DNA of 21,282 nt from a bacterium (GTDB lineage Bacteria; Eremiobacterota; Eremiobacteria; Baltobacterales; Baltobacteraceae), in assembly GCA_021784715.1 (NCBI GenBank), contig JAJYHP010000190.1:1-21282 (forward strand), written 5' to 3'. The notes under the pieces are model-generated. The model saw only the letters and a list, made by a program, of their open reading frames with translations, did not search any database and was not told the origin of the DNA. The position numbers and the translations under genes were made by a program. Below, one piece after another: positions 1 to 7,010 of the stretch. Positions within the stretch are counted from its first letter, which is position 1, and every line of letters starts with the position of its first letter.

Positions 1-178
1 CAAGCGCGGTAATTTCGTCCATCGTTACGCGGACATCGTTGCTACCCATAGGGGCGACTAGGTTTCTCAGCGGGCGCCCAAAACCCTCACCTCCCAGGCT
101 TTCGAGCAAGGCACCCCCTCCCGCGGTGGATGGAGGCCTCGAATGAGCGTCGTCGACGAGCGTGCGGCTACCGTGCAT
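1..178 (-). CDS. Unidentified ORF, 5' part only (runs off left edge)
   Basis: Reading the minus strand, an ATG at 178-176 opens a frame that stays open to base 1 (59 codons visible). The in-frame upstream stop is at 208-206. A GGAG lies 6 bases before the ATG, within the 35-base gap after the restriction endonuclease stop, so it is probably the fifth gene of the R-M operon. The visible N-terminus is Gly/Pro-rich and low in complexity; it then becomes more ordered (PLRNLVAPMG, then VRVTMDEITAL). That last stretch loosely recalls the start of small DUF7662-type proteins, which carry a PLR-x-L segment followed by a VTxxFxEIExL helix. This is a memory-based resemblance only. Function is unknown and the 3' end is missing. 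Confidence 0.5.
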   Translation of the reverse strand, partial: MHGSRTLVDDAHSRPPSTAGGGALLESLGGEGFGRPLRNLVAPMGSNDVRVTMDEITAL

Positions 179-213
179 CGCGCGCTCCGCCGAACAGGCC
201 TCGGATCAATAAC

Positions 214-1101
214 CTAAATAAGCAGATCCAGGGCGAGATCGGCGATATCTCGGAGCCTGCGGCCCTCAACAAGGGTCGTCAGCATGTCCGCCTGGTCTTG
301 ATTCCCTGAAGCAGCCACGGCACCAATCAACTCAGGAAGGGCTGCATGATAAACGAAGTCGACGTCTCCGGTACCGAGGGCCAACGACGCCAGGCGCGTT
401 GGCAGGGGCTCGGCCGTGACGGCGACGATCGCCGGAGCGCGCCCTTTCCGATTGCGCAACAAATTGAGGGCCTCCGTTCGCGTGTTTTGCGCGCGATCGG
501 ACCGCATTGTAATCTTGCAGGAAATGCTGGCATGCAATATAGGCAGTCCCTTTCCGGATGAGGCTCCTTTGACCAATGGCGACATCGGCGCTTTTTCAGC
601 CGTTTGCGATTGGCCGAAGGACGTCTCCGTCAGCGGACTGCGAAATACCACAATGTCCGGAACAACCATATACTGTTCCGGGAAAATGGTTCTTAATTCT
701 CGCTTTTCGTGCAAGGCGTTTTTTATATCGTCCAGATGCGCATACTGATCGAAGCGCGAGATAGGACACTCAGTTTTCCAGTGCCAGTCGCCTGGACGCA
801 ACGAACGACCGAGGTCAAATCCGGCTTTTAAAAAATCCATTACGGCAAATTGAAATAATTTTCCGGAGTCTTTCTCCGGCTTTACCGCTGCGAATTCTCC
901 CGGAAGACGAGAAGCCCAATCCCATGCGATTCGTATGGAGGTTGCATTGTCGATGTCGGCTACGCTAACGGCTCCCAACAGCGAAGTAACGACGCCGTTC
1001 CGAATGCTTTCTTTTAAACTCGCCAGTGGCTTTACCCACAATATCTTATTTTTTAATTCTGCGAGAAACGTTTTCCGTGCCGTCCGCAGATCATCGAGCA
1101 T
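214..1101 (-). CDS. NgoMIV-family type II restriction endonuclease
   Basis: The protein closely follows the NgoMIV family (type IIF, cuts G^CCGGC as a tetramer). Shared blocks include RPGDW, QYAHL, PDIVV, LHASISCK, RSDRAQN-x-R-x-E, LNLLRNRKGR, VTAEP and GRRLRDI. Numbered from the chosen ATG (295 aa), the PD aspartate is D149, the catalytic lysine is K196, the CCGG-recognition R-S-D-R is 200-203, and the second metal-site glutamate is E210. All are present, so the enzyme looks intact. An upstream in-frame ATG would add 16 residues but would lie inside vsr. The ATG at 1101 shares one base with the vsr stop (TGATG), indicating coupled translation. It would cleave unmethylated DNA, with the C5 methyltransferase of the same operon protecting the host. 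The target GCCGGC is inferred from family membership. Confidence 0.93.
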   Translation of the reverse strand: MLDDLRTARKTFLAELKNKILWVKPLASLKESIRNGVVTSLLGAVSVADIDNATSIRIAWDWASRLPGEFAAVKPEKDSGKLFQFAVMDFLKAGFDLGRSLRPGDWHWKTECPISRFDQYAHLDDIKNALHEKRELRTIFPEQYMVVPDIVVFRSPLTETSFGQSQTAEKAPMSPLVKGASSGKGLPILHASISCKITMRSDRAQNTRTEALNLLRNRKGRAPAIVAVTAEPLPTRLASLALGTGDVDFVYHAALPELIGAVAASGNQDQADMLTTLVEGRRLRDIADLALDLLI

Positions 1102-1502
1102 CAGCGCGCCTTTACCGTGGCATGATACTTTACCGCCAGAGCGCGGCACCTATCGAGGAATCGCTTTTGTCGACACGTCCAAAGAGTGGTTGACGCGATC
1201 CCCATCGCTCGCAGCTCACGCCTTACTCGTCGGTCCCTTTCGATGTTTCGGTCCAATTTTGTGTTCCAAAATCGAATGCTGCTCTTTGGACGAGCCGAGC
1301 GCCGACACCCATGTCCGTGCCAGAAACAACCATTGATGAATATTGCGATGTTCAGACGTCCTATAAAAATATCCGGACGACCGGGAATATCATTGCGGTG
1401 GAGTCGATACCGGACTCCAAGACCGGATAGCAAGCGCCGGACTACCATTTCGGGAATCGTATCACGTGATCTTACCCGCGACATTTGCTGAGATTTCGTC
1501 AT
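1101..1502 (-). CDS. vsr: Very short patch repair endonuclease (Vsr)
   Basis: 133 aa, the usual length. Vsr nicks 5' of the T in T:G mismatches that arise when 5-methylcytosine deaminates, so it typically travels with a C5-cytosine methyltransferase, as here. Family blocks are all visible: MSRVRSRDT-x-PE at the N-terminus, RYRLHRNDIPGRPDI with the catalytic aspartate D44, INGCFWHGHGCR (residues 57-67, zinc and catalytic His/Cys), FWNTKLDRNIERD, and a late LWTC with C110 as probable zinc ligand. The E. coli WHHHHC block is WHGHGC here, so one His position is Gly. The start overlaps the HNH gene stop by 4 bases (ATGA) and the stop shares a base with the restriction gene start. No separate Shine-Dalgarno is seen, which fits translational coupling. 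Confidence 0.94.
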   Translation of the reverse strand: MTKSQQMSRVRSRDTIPEMVVRRLLSGLGVRYRLHRNDIPGRPDIFIGRLNIAIFINGCFWHGHGCRRSARPKSSIRFWNTKLDRNIERDRRVRRELRAMGIASTTLWTCRQKRFLDRCRALAVKYHATVKAR

Positions 1503-2116
1503 TGGTCGAAAACTTTTTTTAAGAACAAATAGATTTCGCGCTTTTCATGATCCGGCAACCTCCGAACCTGGGCCATGGTTTTTCCGATTTGCGGACGATC
1601 GGAGCCGACATTGGACTCGGCTTCGTTACAGCGCGAACATAATGTAAAACAGTTTTCCAGCGTAGCGTTTCCACCCAACGAGTCCGCAATGTTATGCGCG
1701 ACATGCAGCGTCACTCGTCGCCCATCACTATAACGGTCGGCGCGGGTCGCTCCACACGCTTGACATGTATAGGCGTCGCGGAGCATTACCTCGGCCCGCA
1801 CTCGTCCTGAAATCCGCGGCTCGCGAGTACCCTGTCGCCGCGCCTGTGTCGGGAAAAAATACTCATCGGGGCGGAGACTTGCCATATCGCGTTTGGTGTA
1901 AATTTCATATCCGCCATGTCGGGGTTCCCGAAGTTCGCGAAGGCGGCGGGTCCAACTGTCCGTTCTTGAAGGACCAAGCAAGCGAGCGAGTTCTTCATTG
2001 GGTATCGGTTGGTCAGAGTGTTTGATAAAATACTCGAGCAGACGCTCGCGATCTCGGGCCGCGTCCCTAGGAGGCGACCCCGATTTTGCCGTTTTCGCTC
2101 TTGGCCTGCGTGCCAT
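1499..2116 (-). CDS. Winged-helix/HNH endonuclease of the R-M cluster
   Basis: 205 aa. Residues about 22-65 look like a winged-helix DNA-binding segment (ELARLLG, SRTDSWTRRLRELR), followed by a GYEIYTKRD wing. The C-terminal half is an HNH nuclease fold: C118-x2-C121, then H141 in the AHN of the beta-beta-alpha metal motif, N155, and C160-x2-C163 followed by N164. The last HNH position is Asn rather than His, common in this superfamily. HNH proteins of this shape occur next to C5 methyltransferases in type II systems and may act as restriction or nicking enzymes. Here an NgoMIV-type enzyme already fills that role, so its job is unclear. The 5' end overlaps the methyltransferase by 50 bases with no good Shine-Dalgarno; a downstream start is possible. 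Confidence 0.85.
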   Translation of the reverse strand: MARRPRAKTAKSGSPPRDAARDRERLLEYFIKHSDQPIPNEELARLLGPSRTDSWTRRLRELREPRHGGYEIYTKRDMASLRPDEYFFPTQARRQGTREPRISGRVRAEVMLRDAYTCQACGATRADRYSDGRRVTLHVAHNIADSLGGNATLENCFTLCSRCNEAESNVGSDRPQIGKTMAQVRRLPDHEKREIYLFLKKVFDQ

Positions 2117-3203
2117 CGGAGAGGAGCATTGCGCGGATGTGAAGCGCTATCCTGTAAGCCAATCGAACGGGCACGGCGTTACCTATTTGTTTGGCAATTT
2201 GCACGTGCGACCCCAGAAATTCAAATTCGTCGGGGAATGTTTGAATGCGTGCTGCTTCGCGAAGTGTAATCGGACGATGGGCTACGGGATGGAGATATCG
2301 ACCCTTCTCCGGTTTAAAAAATTCCGTCCGAATTGTCGGTGCAGGCTCATCCCAACGCATTCTTCCGAATACATCAGTGCTTCCGGTCTTTTTCCGTAGC
2401 CAACATCTAGGTGCGAGGTCGGGGCGCGACCGAACGAGGTCGAATCGGTTCCCCCCCTCTGGCACACATTTATAACGCTCTAACGACCGTGCTTGGGGGT
2501 TTCTGCCTACGTGCAACTCTTGACCGGTGGGCTCTAAGGGCAGGTCGCCGATCGCGTCACGCACGGTGGCACGCTCGAAGGTTTCCGGAGGTAACGTTGC
2601 ATGCCCAATTCGACTTCCGATAATAATAGCTCGTTTACGATTTTGCGGAACTCCGAAAAACGCAGCATTAAGAATGCCCGACGTAAGCTGATATCCGATT
2701 CCAAGTTTCTTGACGTATCGTTTTAGGCGTTCGAATTCTTGGGATTTTAAAATTTCGGGAACGTTTTCAATCACGAATATTTTAGGATTGAGAATGTCGA
2801 GAACACGCATATAATGACGCCAAAGCGCGTTACGAGGGTCGTCGAACGACCAGTCGTTCATCCTTCCAAGAGGACTAAACCCTTGGCATGGCGGCCCCCC
2901 TACAAGTACGTCGATGGCCGGGGTTTTCAAGGTTACGGAGGACCCCTCGGCGTCCATCCCCGACCACGAAAGGCCGCTGACCCCTCGACTTATATCAACG
3001 TCTTCGATTGGGCATGCCAGGACGTGCGGCCCGAAATTTTTGGCATATGTGCGCGCAGCCCACCGGTCGAACTCCACGGCGGCCACCGGGCTGAAGCCCG
3101 CGCCCCGGAAACCCTCGGTTAACCCCCCCGCCCCGGCAAAGAGGTCGGCGACGGTAAAATCACGGTGTTCAATGATTCCATTTTTACGCTTACGAGCAGC
3201 CAC
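2067..3203 (-). CDS. DNA (cytosine-5-)-methyltransferase of the R-M system
   Basis: A C5-cytosine methyltransferase with the ordered motifs. In the longest-frame numbering these are ADLFAGAGGLTEGF (motif I, residues 32-45, SAM binding), GGPPCQGFS (motif IV, catalytic C119), ENV (motif VI, 159-161), QNRKR (motif VIII, 200-204), a target-recognition region about 235-325 (containing GRMRWDEPAPTIRTEFF), and QIGNAVP (motif X, 352-358). The frame opens at an ATG at 3242, but motif I would then start late with a non-conserved leader. I prefer the GTG at 3203, which has GAGGTG a few bases upstream and gives 378 aa. It should modify the same site that the NgoMIV-type nuclease cuts, by inference GCCGGC. 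It is first in the operon, so protection can be made before cleavage. Confidence 0.93.
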   Translation of the reverse strand: MAARKRKNGIIEHRDFTVADLFAGAGGLTEGFRGAGFSPVAAVEFDRWAARTYAKNFGPHVLACPIEDVDISRGVSGLSWSGMDAEGSSVTLKTPAIDVLVGGPPCQGFSPLGRMNDWSFDDPRNALWRHYMRVLDILNPKIFVIENVPEILKSQEFERLKRYVKKLGIGYQLTSGILNAAFFGVPQNRKRAIIIGSRIGHATLPPETFERATVRDAIGDLPLEPTGQELHVGRNPQARSLERYKCVPEGGNRFDLVRSRPDLAPRCWLRKKTGSTDVFGRMRWDEPAPTIRTEFFKPEKGRYLHPVAHRPITLREAARIQTFPDEFEFLGSHVQIAKQIGNAVPVRLAYRIALHIRAMLLSDGTQAKSENGKIGVAS

Positions 3204-3406
3204 GGAGCACCTCGCTTGACCCAAAGGGAGACACGAACGCATGTTCGTTTTCGAGGAGCCGTCCCCCTTCGCTTAGCCCATTTGATCCGGGCGTTTGGAA
3301 CATGATTTTCCGGAGTATCAGTGAGATCGGCAATTATTAGCCGCTCCCACCAGGCTACCTCAAATCGCGACGGGCACCTTCCGCGCAGTCAGCTCGCCCT
3401 CCGTGC

Positions 3407-3434
3407 GCCATCGCTCGCGATCGGAGGCGATGGC
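3407..3434 (-). terminator. Hairpin after the VOC gene, possible terminator
   Basis: A perfect 8-bp inverted repeat (gccatcgc at 3407-3414 and gcgatggc at 3427-3434) with a 12-base loop lies 5 bases beyond the VOC stop on the minus strand. No T-run follows, so a classical intrinsic terminator is not shown. It sits in the 197-239 base spacer between the VOC gene and the R-M operon, where the composition changes. I found no convincing -35/-10 pair for the methyltransferase in this spacer. Confidence 0.3.
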
Positions 3435-3439
3435 TCGAA

Positions 3440-3802
3440 TCATTTCGCCTGGAGAAGTTTCGCGAGCGTCACGGTATTGCCGTCGGGATCGGAGAATACG
3501 GCTTTGTGGTAGACTCCCGGGCTGGTTTCCATAGCGTAACGATGCGCGTCGCTTGCCGACGCTCCGGCCAGCGCGTCTTGCAAGTCGTGTACGGCAATCG
3601 TGGCGATCGATTTTCCGGCTCGTTCGCGATCCACGACGATGTAGATCCAAGCGCCCTCCCTGATCTCCCACATGCACTCGACGCCTTCTCGAACGATCGC
3701 GTCGGAGGGAGCGCCGAAGAGCGTTTCATACCAGGCCGACGCTCTTGGATAATCGGTAACGGCGATTCCGGAGAAAACGAATCGTCCCGTCATTTTTCCC
3801 AT
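3440..3802 (-). CDS. VOC/glyoxalase-fold protein
   Basis: A small single-domain vicinal-oxygen-chelate protein of about 120 aa. The start has the typical pattern FVFSGIAVTDYPRASAWYETLFG, the middle has WEIREGAWIYIVVD, and the end has KAVFSDPDGNTVTLAKLL, matching the paired beta-alpha-beta-beta-beta modules of the family. The usual metal-binding Glu near the C-terminus (DPxGNxxEL) is replaced by Thr-Val-Thr, so metal-dependent catalysis is doubtful. Substrate is unknown; members include glyoxalases, dioxygenases and antibiotic-binding proteins. The start is uncertain: GTG at 3832 and ATGs at 3814, 3802 and 3793 are all in frame and precede the domain. It lies 67-107 bases behind rlmN on the same strand, probably at the end of that group. 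Confidence 0.8.
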   Translation of the reverse strand: MGKMTGRFVFSGIAVTDYPRASAWYETLFGAPSDAIVREGVECMWEIREGAWIYIVVDRERAGKSIATIAVHDLQDALAGASASDAHRYAMETSPGVYHKAVFSDPDGNTVTLAKLLQAK

Positions 3803-3899
3803 GCCACTTCCCATGCGCCCCACCCGGCGCACGTTCCTTCGCTCCAGTCAAACCGAATTGGTTGCAAGAAAGAACGTTGGCGGCCCTCCCGAAGCGCAC

Positions 3900-4991
3900 T
3901 TATCGGGCGACGGCGTGCGCCTTCGGTTGCGTCTCGGCGCGCAATTGGCCGCAGGCGGCCGAGATATCGGTTCCCATGTTGTGTCGAACGGTCGAGGGAA
4001 CGCCGGCATCCTCGAGGATCTTTGCAAACTTCCAAACCCGTTCGTCGCTGCTGCCCTGGAAGGGCGCGTCGGGGGTCGCGTTATACGGAATTAGGTTGAC
4101 GTGATAGAGATGTCCGCGCATGAGATCGGCGAGCGCGCGCGCGTGACGATCGCTATCGTTGGTTCCGGCGAGCATCACGTATTCGAAAAACACCTTCCGC
4201 TTCGTCGCTGCGACGTAGCGCTCGCAAGCGGCCATCAACTCGGCGATATCGTGACGGCGATTCACCGGCATGATCGATCCGCGCGTCTCGTCGTCGGGGG
4301 CATGCAGCGAGATCGCGAGGTTGACCTGGAGGTGTTCGTTGGTGAAATCATCGATTCGATCGACCCAGCCGACCGTCGAAATCGTAATGTGGCGATGACC
4401 GATTCCCATACCGTTGGGATCGTGCAGCAACGCAACGGCCTCCATCACCGCATCGTAATTATGAAACGGCTCGCCCATCCCCATGAAAACGATATTGGTG
4501 ATCTTCTTTCCACGCTCTTTGAGTTCGCGCGCAAAGAATCTGGCCTGGTCGGCCATCTCGGTTGCGGTAAGATGTCGCGAAAAGCCGGCCTGCCCGGTCG
4601 AGCAGAAGGCGCACGCGAACGCACAACCCGCCTGCGATGAGATACAGACCGTGGTTCGTCCTTCGCGGTGCTCCATCAGCACCGCTTCGACTTGCTTGCC
4701 GTCGCGAAGCCCGAGCAACGCCTTCGTCGTCTGCCCGTCATTCGAACGTTGCACGACCACCGGCTCGACGGTGGAGAAGCCAACGCCGCGCTCCTGCAAG
4801 CGCGCGCGCAGATCGAGCGGCAGCGTGGTCACTTCCTCGACGCCCCCGAGCAACTCGCGCATCGCCGCTCGATAGAGCTGCTCGATACGGTACGGCTTGA
4901 GTTCGAATTCGGTGGAGAAGGCCTCGGGGGTAGCAAATCCGGCGCGTCCGACGACCTCGCGCAGCCAGATCGCTTTCGGGTCGCGATACAT
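3900..4991 (-). CDS. rlmN: Dual-specificity 23S rRNA/tRNA adenine-C2 methyltransferase RlmN
   Basis: 363 aa, the normal length. RlmN is a radical-SAM enzyme that methylates C2 of A2503 in 23S rRNA and A37 in some tRNAs. The radical-SAM cluster motif is C123-x3-C127-x2-C130 (GCAFACAFCSTG). Further family blocks are VFMGMGEP, the NLAISLHAPDD stretch, FEYVMLAGTND and HVNLIPYN. The C-terminal cysteine that carries the methyl intermediate is C347 in the GTDISAACGQL motif. The proximal Glu in the VEAVLM strand (E102) is also present. All catalytic residues are intact. It starts 5 bases after the uracil-DNA glycosylase stop, indicating one transcript with the two genes upstream of it. Shine-Dalgarno is weak. 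Confidence 0.96.
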   Translation of the reverse strand: MYRDPKAIWLREVVGRAGFATPEAFSTEFELKPYRIEQLYRAAMRELLGGVEEVTTLPLDLRARLQERGVGFSTVEPVVVQRSNDGQTTKALLGLRDGKQVEAVLMEHREGRTTVCISSQAGCAFACAFCSTGQAGFSRHLTATEMADQARFFARELKERGKKITNIVFMGMGEPFHNYDAVMEAVALLHDPNGMGIGHRHITISTVGWVDRIDDFTNEHLQVNLAISLHAPDDETRGSIMPVNRRHDIAELMAACERYVAATKRKVFFEYVMLAGTNDSDRHARALADLMRGHLYHVNLIPYNATPDAPFQGSSDERVWKFAKILEDAGVPSTVRHNMGTDISAACGQLRAETQPKAHAVAR

Positions 4992-4996
4992 GGCTC

Positions 4997-5680
4997 TTAC
5001 TCTACCACGGGGAGCCCTTCGAAGAGGTCGACCTGGCGCGCAGGCCCGGAGGGAAGCGTCGCCCGGAGCTCGTCGATCCGGCTCCGCACCGCTTTGAGAT
5101 CGTCCCAGACGAGGCGCTTCACCGCGGTCAACTCACCGCCGGTCTGGCGCAGCACGTACGCGGGATGGAAGGTTACCAGCAGCGGAATCTCGAGCGGGCC
5201 CCGCTCCCAACGCCCGCGCTGCTTGGTGATCGCGTAGGACGGGCCGAGAAACGATTTCGCTGCCGGCGCCCCGAGCGCGAGCAAGACTCTCGGCCGGATA
5301 ATCTCGATCTGTTCGTCGAGAAAGGGGCGACAATTCGCCATCTCTGCCGGGTCGGGAGCCCGGTTTTTCAGCCCACGCTCGCCTTGCGAGGTCGGCCGAC
5401 ACTTGACCGTATTGGCGATGTAGACGTCCTCGCGCGCCAGCCCGATCGCTCCCAACATCTTCTCGAGCAGCTCTCCGGCACGCCCTACGAACGGTCGGCC
5501 GAGGCGGTCTTCGGTCTCGCCGGGACCCTCGCCGACCAACATGAGGTCGGCGCAGGGATCTCCCTCACCGTAGACGTTATTCCGGCGCTGCGCTCCGATC
5601 GCGCAGGCCCGGCACGCACTCGCGCGCGCCGCCCCCTGTTGCAGCGCGCGTTCGCGCCGCGCGCGCCCCTCTAAACTCAT
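4997..5680 (-). CDS. Family 4 (type) uracil-DNA glycosylase, iron-sulfur
   Basis: Removes uracil from DNA as the first step of base excision repair. The chosen ATG gives 227 aa and is supported by AGGAG 5 bases upstream and a 4-base ATGA overlap with the preceding gene; a longer frame to 5734 adds an Arg-rich leader without family support. Motif A (GEGPGETEDRLGRPFVG) and motif B (HPAYVLR) are intact. Four cysteines typical of the 4Fe-4S cluster are present at residues 23 and 26 (CRAC), 94 (KCRP) and 117 (CRPFL). An LALGAPAAKSFLG block also matches. The stretch between the last two Cys (QGERGLKNRAPDP) is longer than in Thermus UDGa. Follows the YbjQ-like gene and precedes rlmN. Confidence 0.93.
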   Translation of the reverse strand: MSLEGRARRERALQQGAARASACRACAIGAQRRNNVYGEGDPCADLMLVGEGPGETEDRLGRPFVGRAGELLEKMLGAIGLAREDVYIANTVKCRPTSQGERGLKNRAPDPAEMANCRPFLDEQIEIIRPRVLLALGAPAAKSFLGPSYAITKQRGRWERGPLEIPLLVTFHPAYVLRQTGGELTAVKRLVWDDLKAVRSRIDELRATLPSGPARQVDLFEGLPVVE

Positions 5681-6018
5681 TTTCTCTCCTCGCGTACGAC
5701 GCGTACCGCTTCGCCGAAGGCGATCACCACGCACGAGCCGTCGGGGCGCTCGCTCACATGAAATTGCAGCCCGAGCACCGCATTGGCGCCGAGTCGTTCA
5801 GCGCGCTCGCGCAGCCGTTCCAGGGCCTCGGCGCGCAGGCGCTCGGCATCGCTCACGAATTCCACCGGCGCGAGCCCGACGAGCAAGCCGATACTGCGAA
5901 AGGTCGAACGCAGCCGATTCTGCGGCTGTTCCGCCTGCCCCGAGACATACCCGAAACGCCGGACGATGCGCCGCCCGGGGAATTCGGCGAAGGTAACGAG
6001 ATTCTCGCGCGCAAGCAT
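5677..6018 (-). CDS. YbjQ/UPF0145-family protein
   Basis: About 113 aa from the ATG at 6018; an alternative ATG at 6042 has a GAGGG upstream but would overlap the divergent gene. The order of features matches YbjQ (UPF0145, 'heavy-metal-binding' fold, usually pentameric): an early RIVRRFGYVSG strand-turn, a middle RSTFRSIGLLVG-type segment, a helix of ERLRAEALERLRERAERLGANAVLGL, and a final beta strand VVIAFGEAVRV. The ALERLRERAxxLGANAVxGL helix-strand is the most telling. It is divergent, lacking the canonical GGRSxxYE loop. Function of the family is not settled. First gene of the minus-strand group with uracil-DNA glycosylase and rlmN; its start lies only 8 bases from the divergent glycosyltransferase start. 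Confidence 0.75.
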   Translation of the reverse strand: MLARENLVTFAEFPGRRIVRRFGYVSGQAEQPQNRLRSTFRSIGLLVGLAPVEFVSDAERLRAEALERLRERAERLGANAVLGLQFHVSERPDGSCVVIAFGEAVRVVREERK

Positions 6019-6026
6019 AGCTCGGC

Positions 6027-7010
6027 GTGACTGATTCCTCATCGGCCCTCATCGTCCGCCTCGACGCCCTCGGCGATACGCTGGCGCTCGCGCCCTTACT
6101 TCTCGCCCTGCGCGAGGCTGCGGTACCGACCGATATCGTCGTCGCGCCCGCCGCTCGCGAACTCTTCGTGCGAGGCGCGCTGCGGCACACGTACGTCGCG
6201 CCCTTCGCCCAACGCGATGAAAGCGTCGCAAATCGCGACGCGATCCGGAGCTTCGCCGAGGAACTTCGCCCGAATCGCTACTCGCATGTCCTCGTCGCAA
6301 CCGAAGATCCCGCCGGGTACCGGCTCGCCGCAGCGCTCGCGGCTCCGCATCGCATCGGTTTCCAAAATGGTTGGGGCAAACCGCTCAAATCGCTCTGGGT
6401 TCGCTCGCTGCTCACCGAAACGCAGTACCGCAGCGCGGGGCTCGACGCGCGCGCGCCGCACGAATGCGAGGTTCTCTTCTCGCTCGGCGCATCGTTACTC
6501 GCCCCCGGAGTTCGCCCATCGCGCGACCCCGCACGACTTCGCAGCCTCATCTTGGAGCCGCGCGTCGCCGCATCCCATCGCGTCGCGCTGCAACTCACGT
6601 CGAAGTGGGAGCGGCTCGGCATCGCGCTCTCCGACGTTCGCGCCTTTCTCGACCGCGCGCGCGAGCGCGTCGGCGAGATAACGCTGCTTGCCCCAGCCGC
6701 CGAACGGGCGAGCATCCGCGAGCTTACCGCAGGGCTTTCCGGAATCGAATGGTTCGAAGATCTTCGGTCGTGGATCGCGGCAATCGCGGCGGCCGACGAG
6801 CTCGTTGCCCCCGATTCCGGGGCGATTCACGTTGCGGGCATCCTCGGAACGCCCTGCGTCGCGGTCTACAAAAGCGGACCCGATTTTGTGCTGCAACGCG
6901 CGCGTTGGCGCCCCTGGGCCGCGCCTAGCGCGACGCTTGAGGGCAGCTCGGGATGGCCGCAGCGCGCGCTCGATTCCCTCGAATCATTACGAGAATCGAT
7001 CCACACCTAA
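6027..7010 (+). CDS. GT9-family glycosyltransferase (ADP-heptose:LPS heptosyltransferase type)
   Basis: 327 aa from a GTG. Two Rossmann-like halves are expected for GT-B enzymes. The N-terminus (LIVRLDALGDTLALAPLL) is the standard GT9 opening, and residues 258-285 (ELVAPDSGAIHVAGILGTPCVAVY) are the donor-binding block with the D-S-G-x-x-H-x-A signature. These enzymes add heptose or related sugars to the lipopolysaccharide core, which argues for an outer membrane. The exact sugar and acceptor cannot be told. Start: no Shine-Dalgarno, but no later start would keep the first strand. The only plus-strand gene in this part of the window; its 3' end overlaps the DUF2079 gene tail to tail by 86 bases. 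Confidence 0.88.
   Translation: MTDSSSALIVRLDALGDTLALAPLLLALREAAVPTDIVVAPAARELFVRGALRHTYVAPFAQRDESVANRDAIRSFAEELRPNRYSHVLVATEDPAGYRLAAALAAPHRIGFQNGWGKPLKSLWVRSLLTETQYRSAGLDARAPHECEVLFSLGASLLAPGVRPSRDPARLRSLILEPRVAASHRVALQLTSKWERLGIALSDVRAFLDRARERVGEITLLAPAAERASIRELTAGLSGIEWFEDLRSWIAAIAAADELVAPDSGAIHVAGILGTPCVAVYKSGPDFVLQRARWRPWAAPSATLEGSSGWPQRALDSLESLRESIHT

Noticed and set aside
3243..3439. Promoter of the R-M operon
   Set aside because: I looked for a -35/-10 pair on the minus strand and found no convincing match at the right spacing; the region can only be called a spacer.
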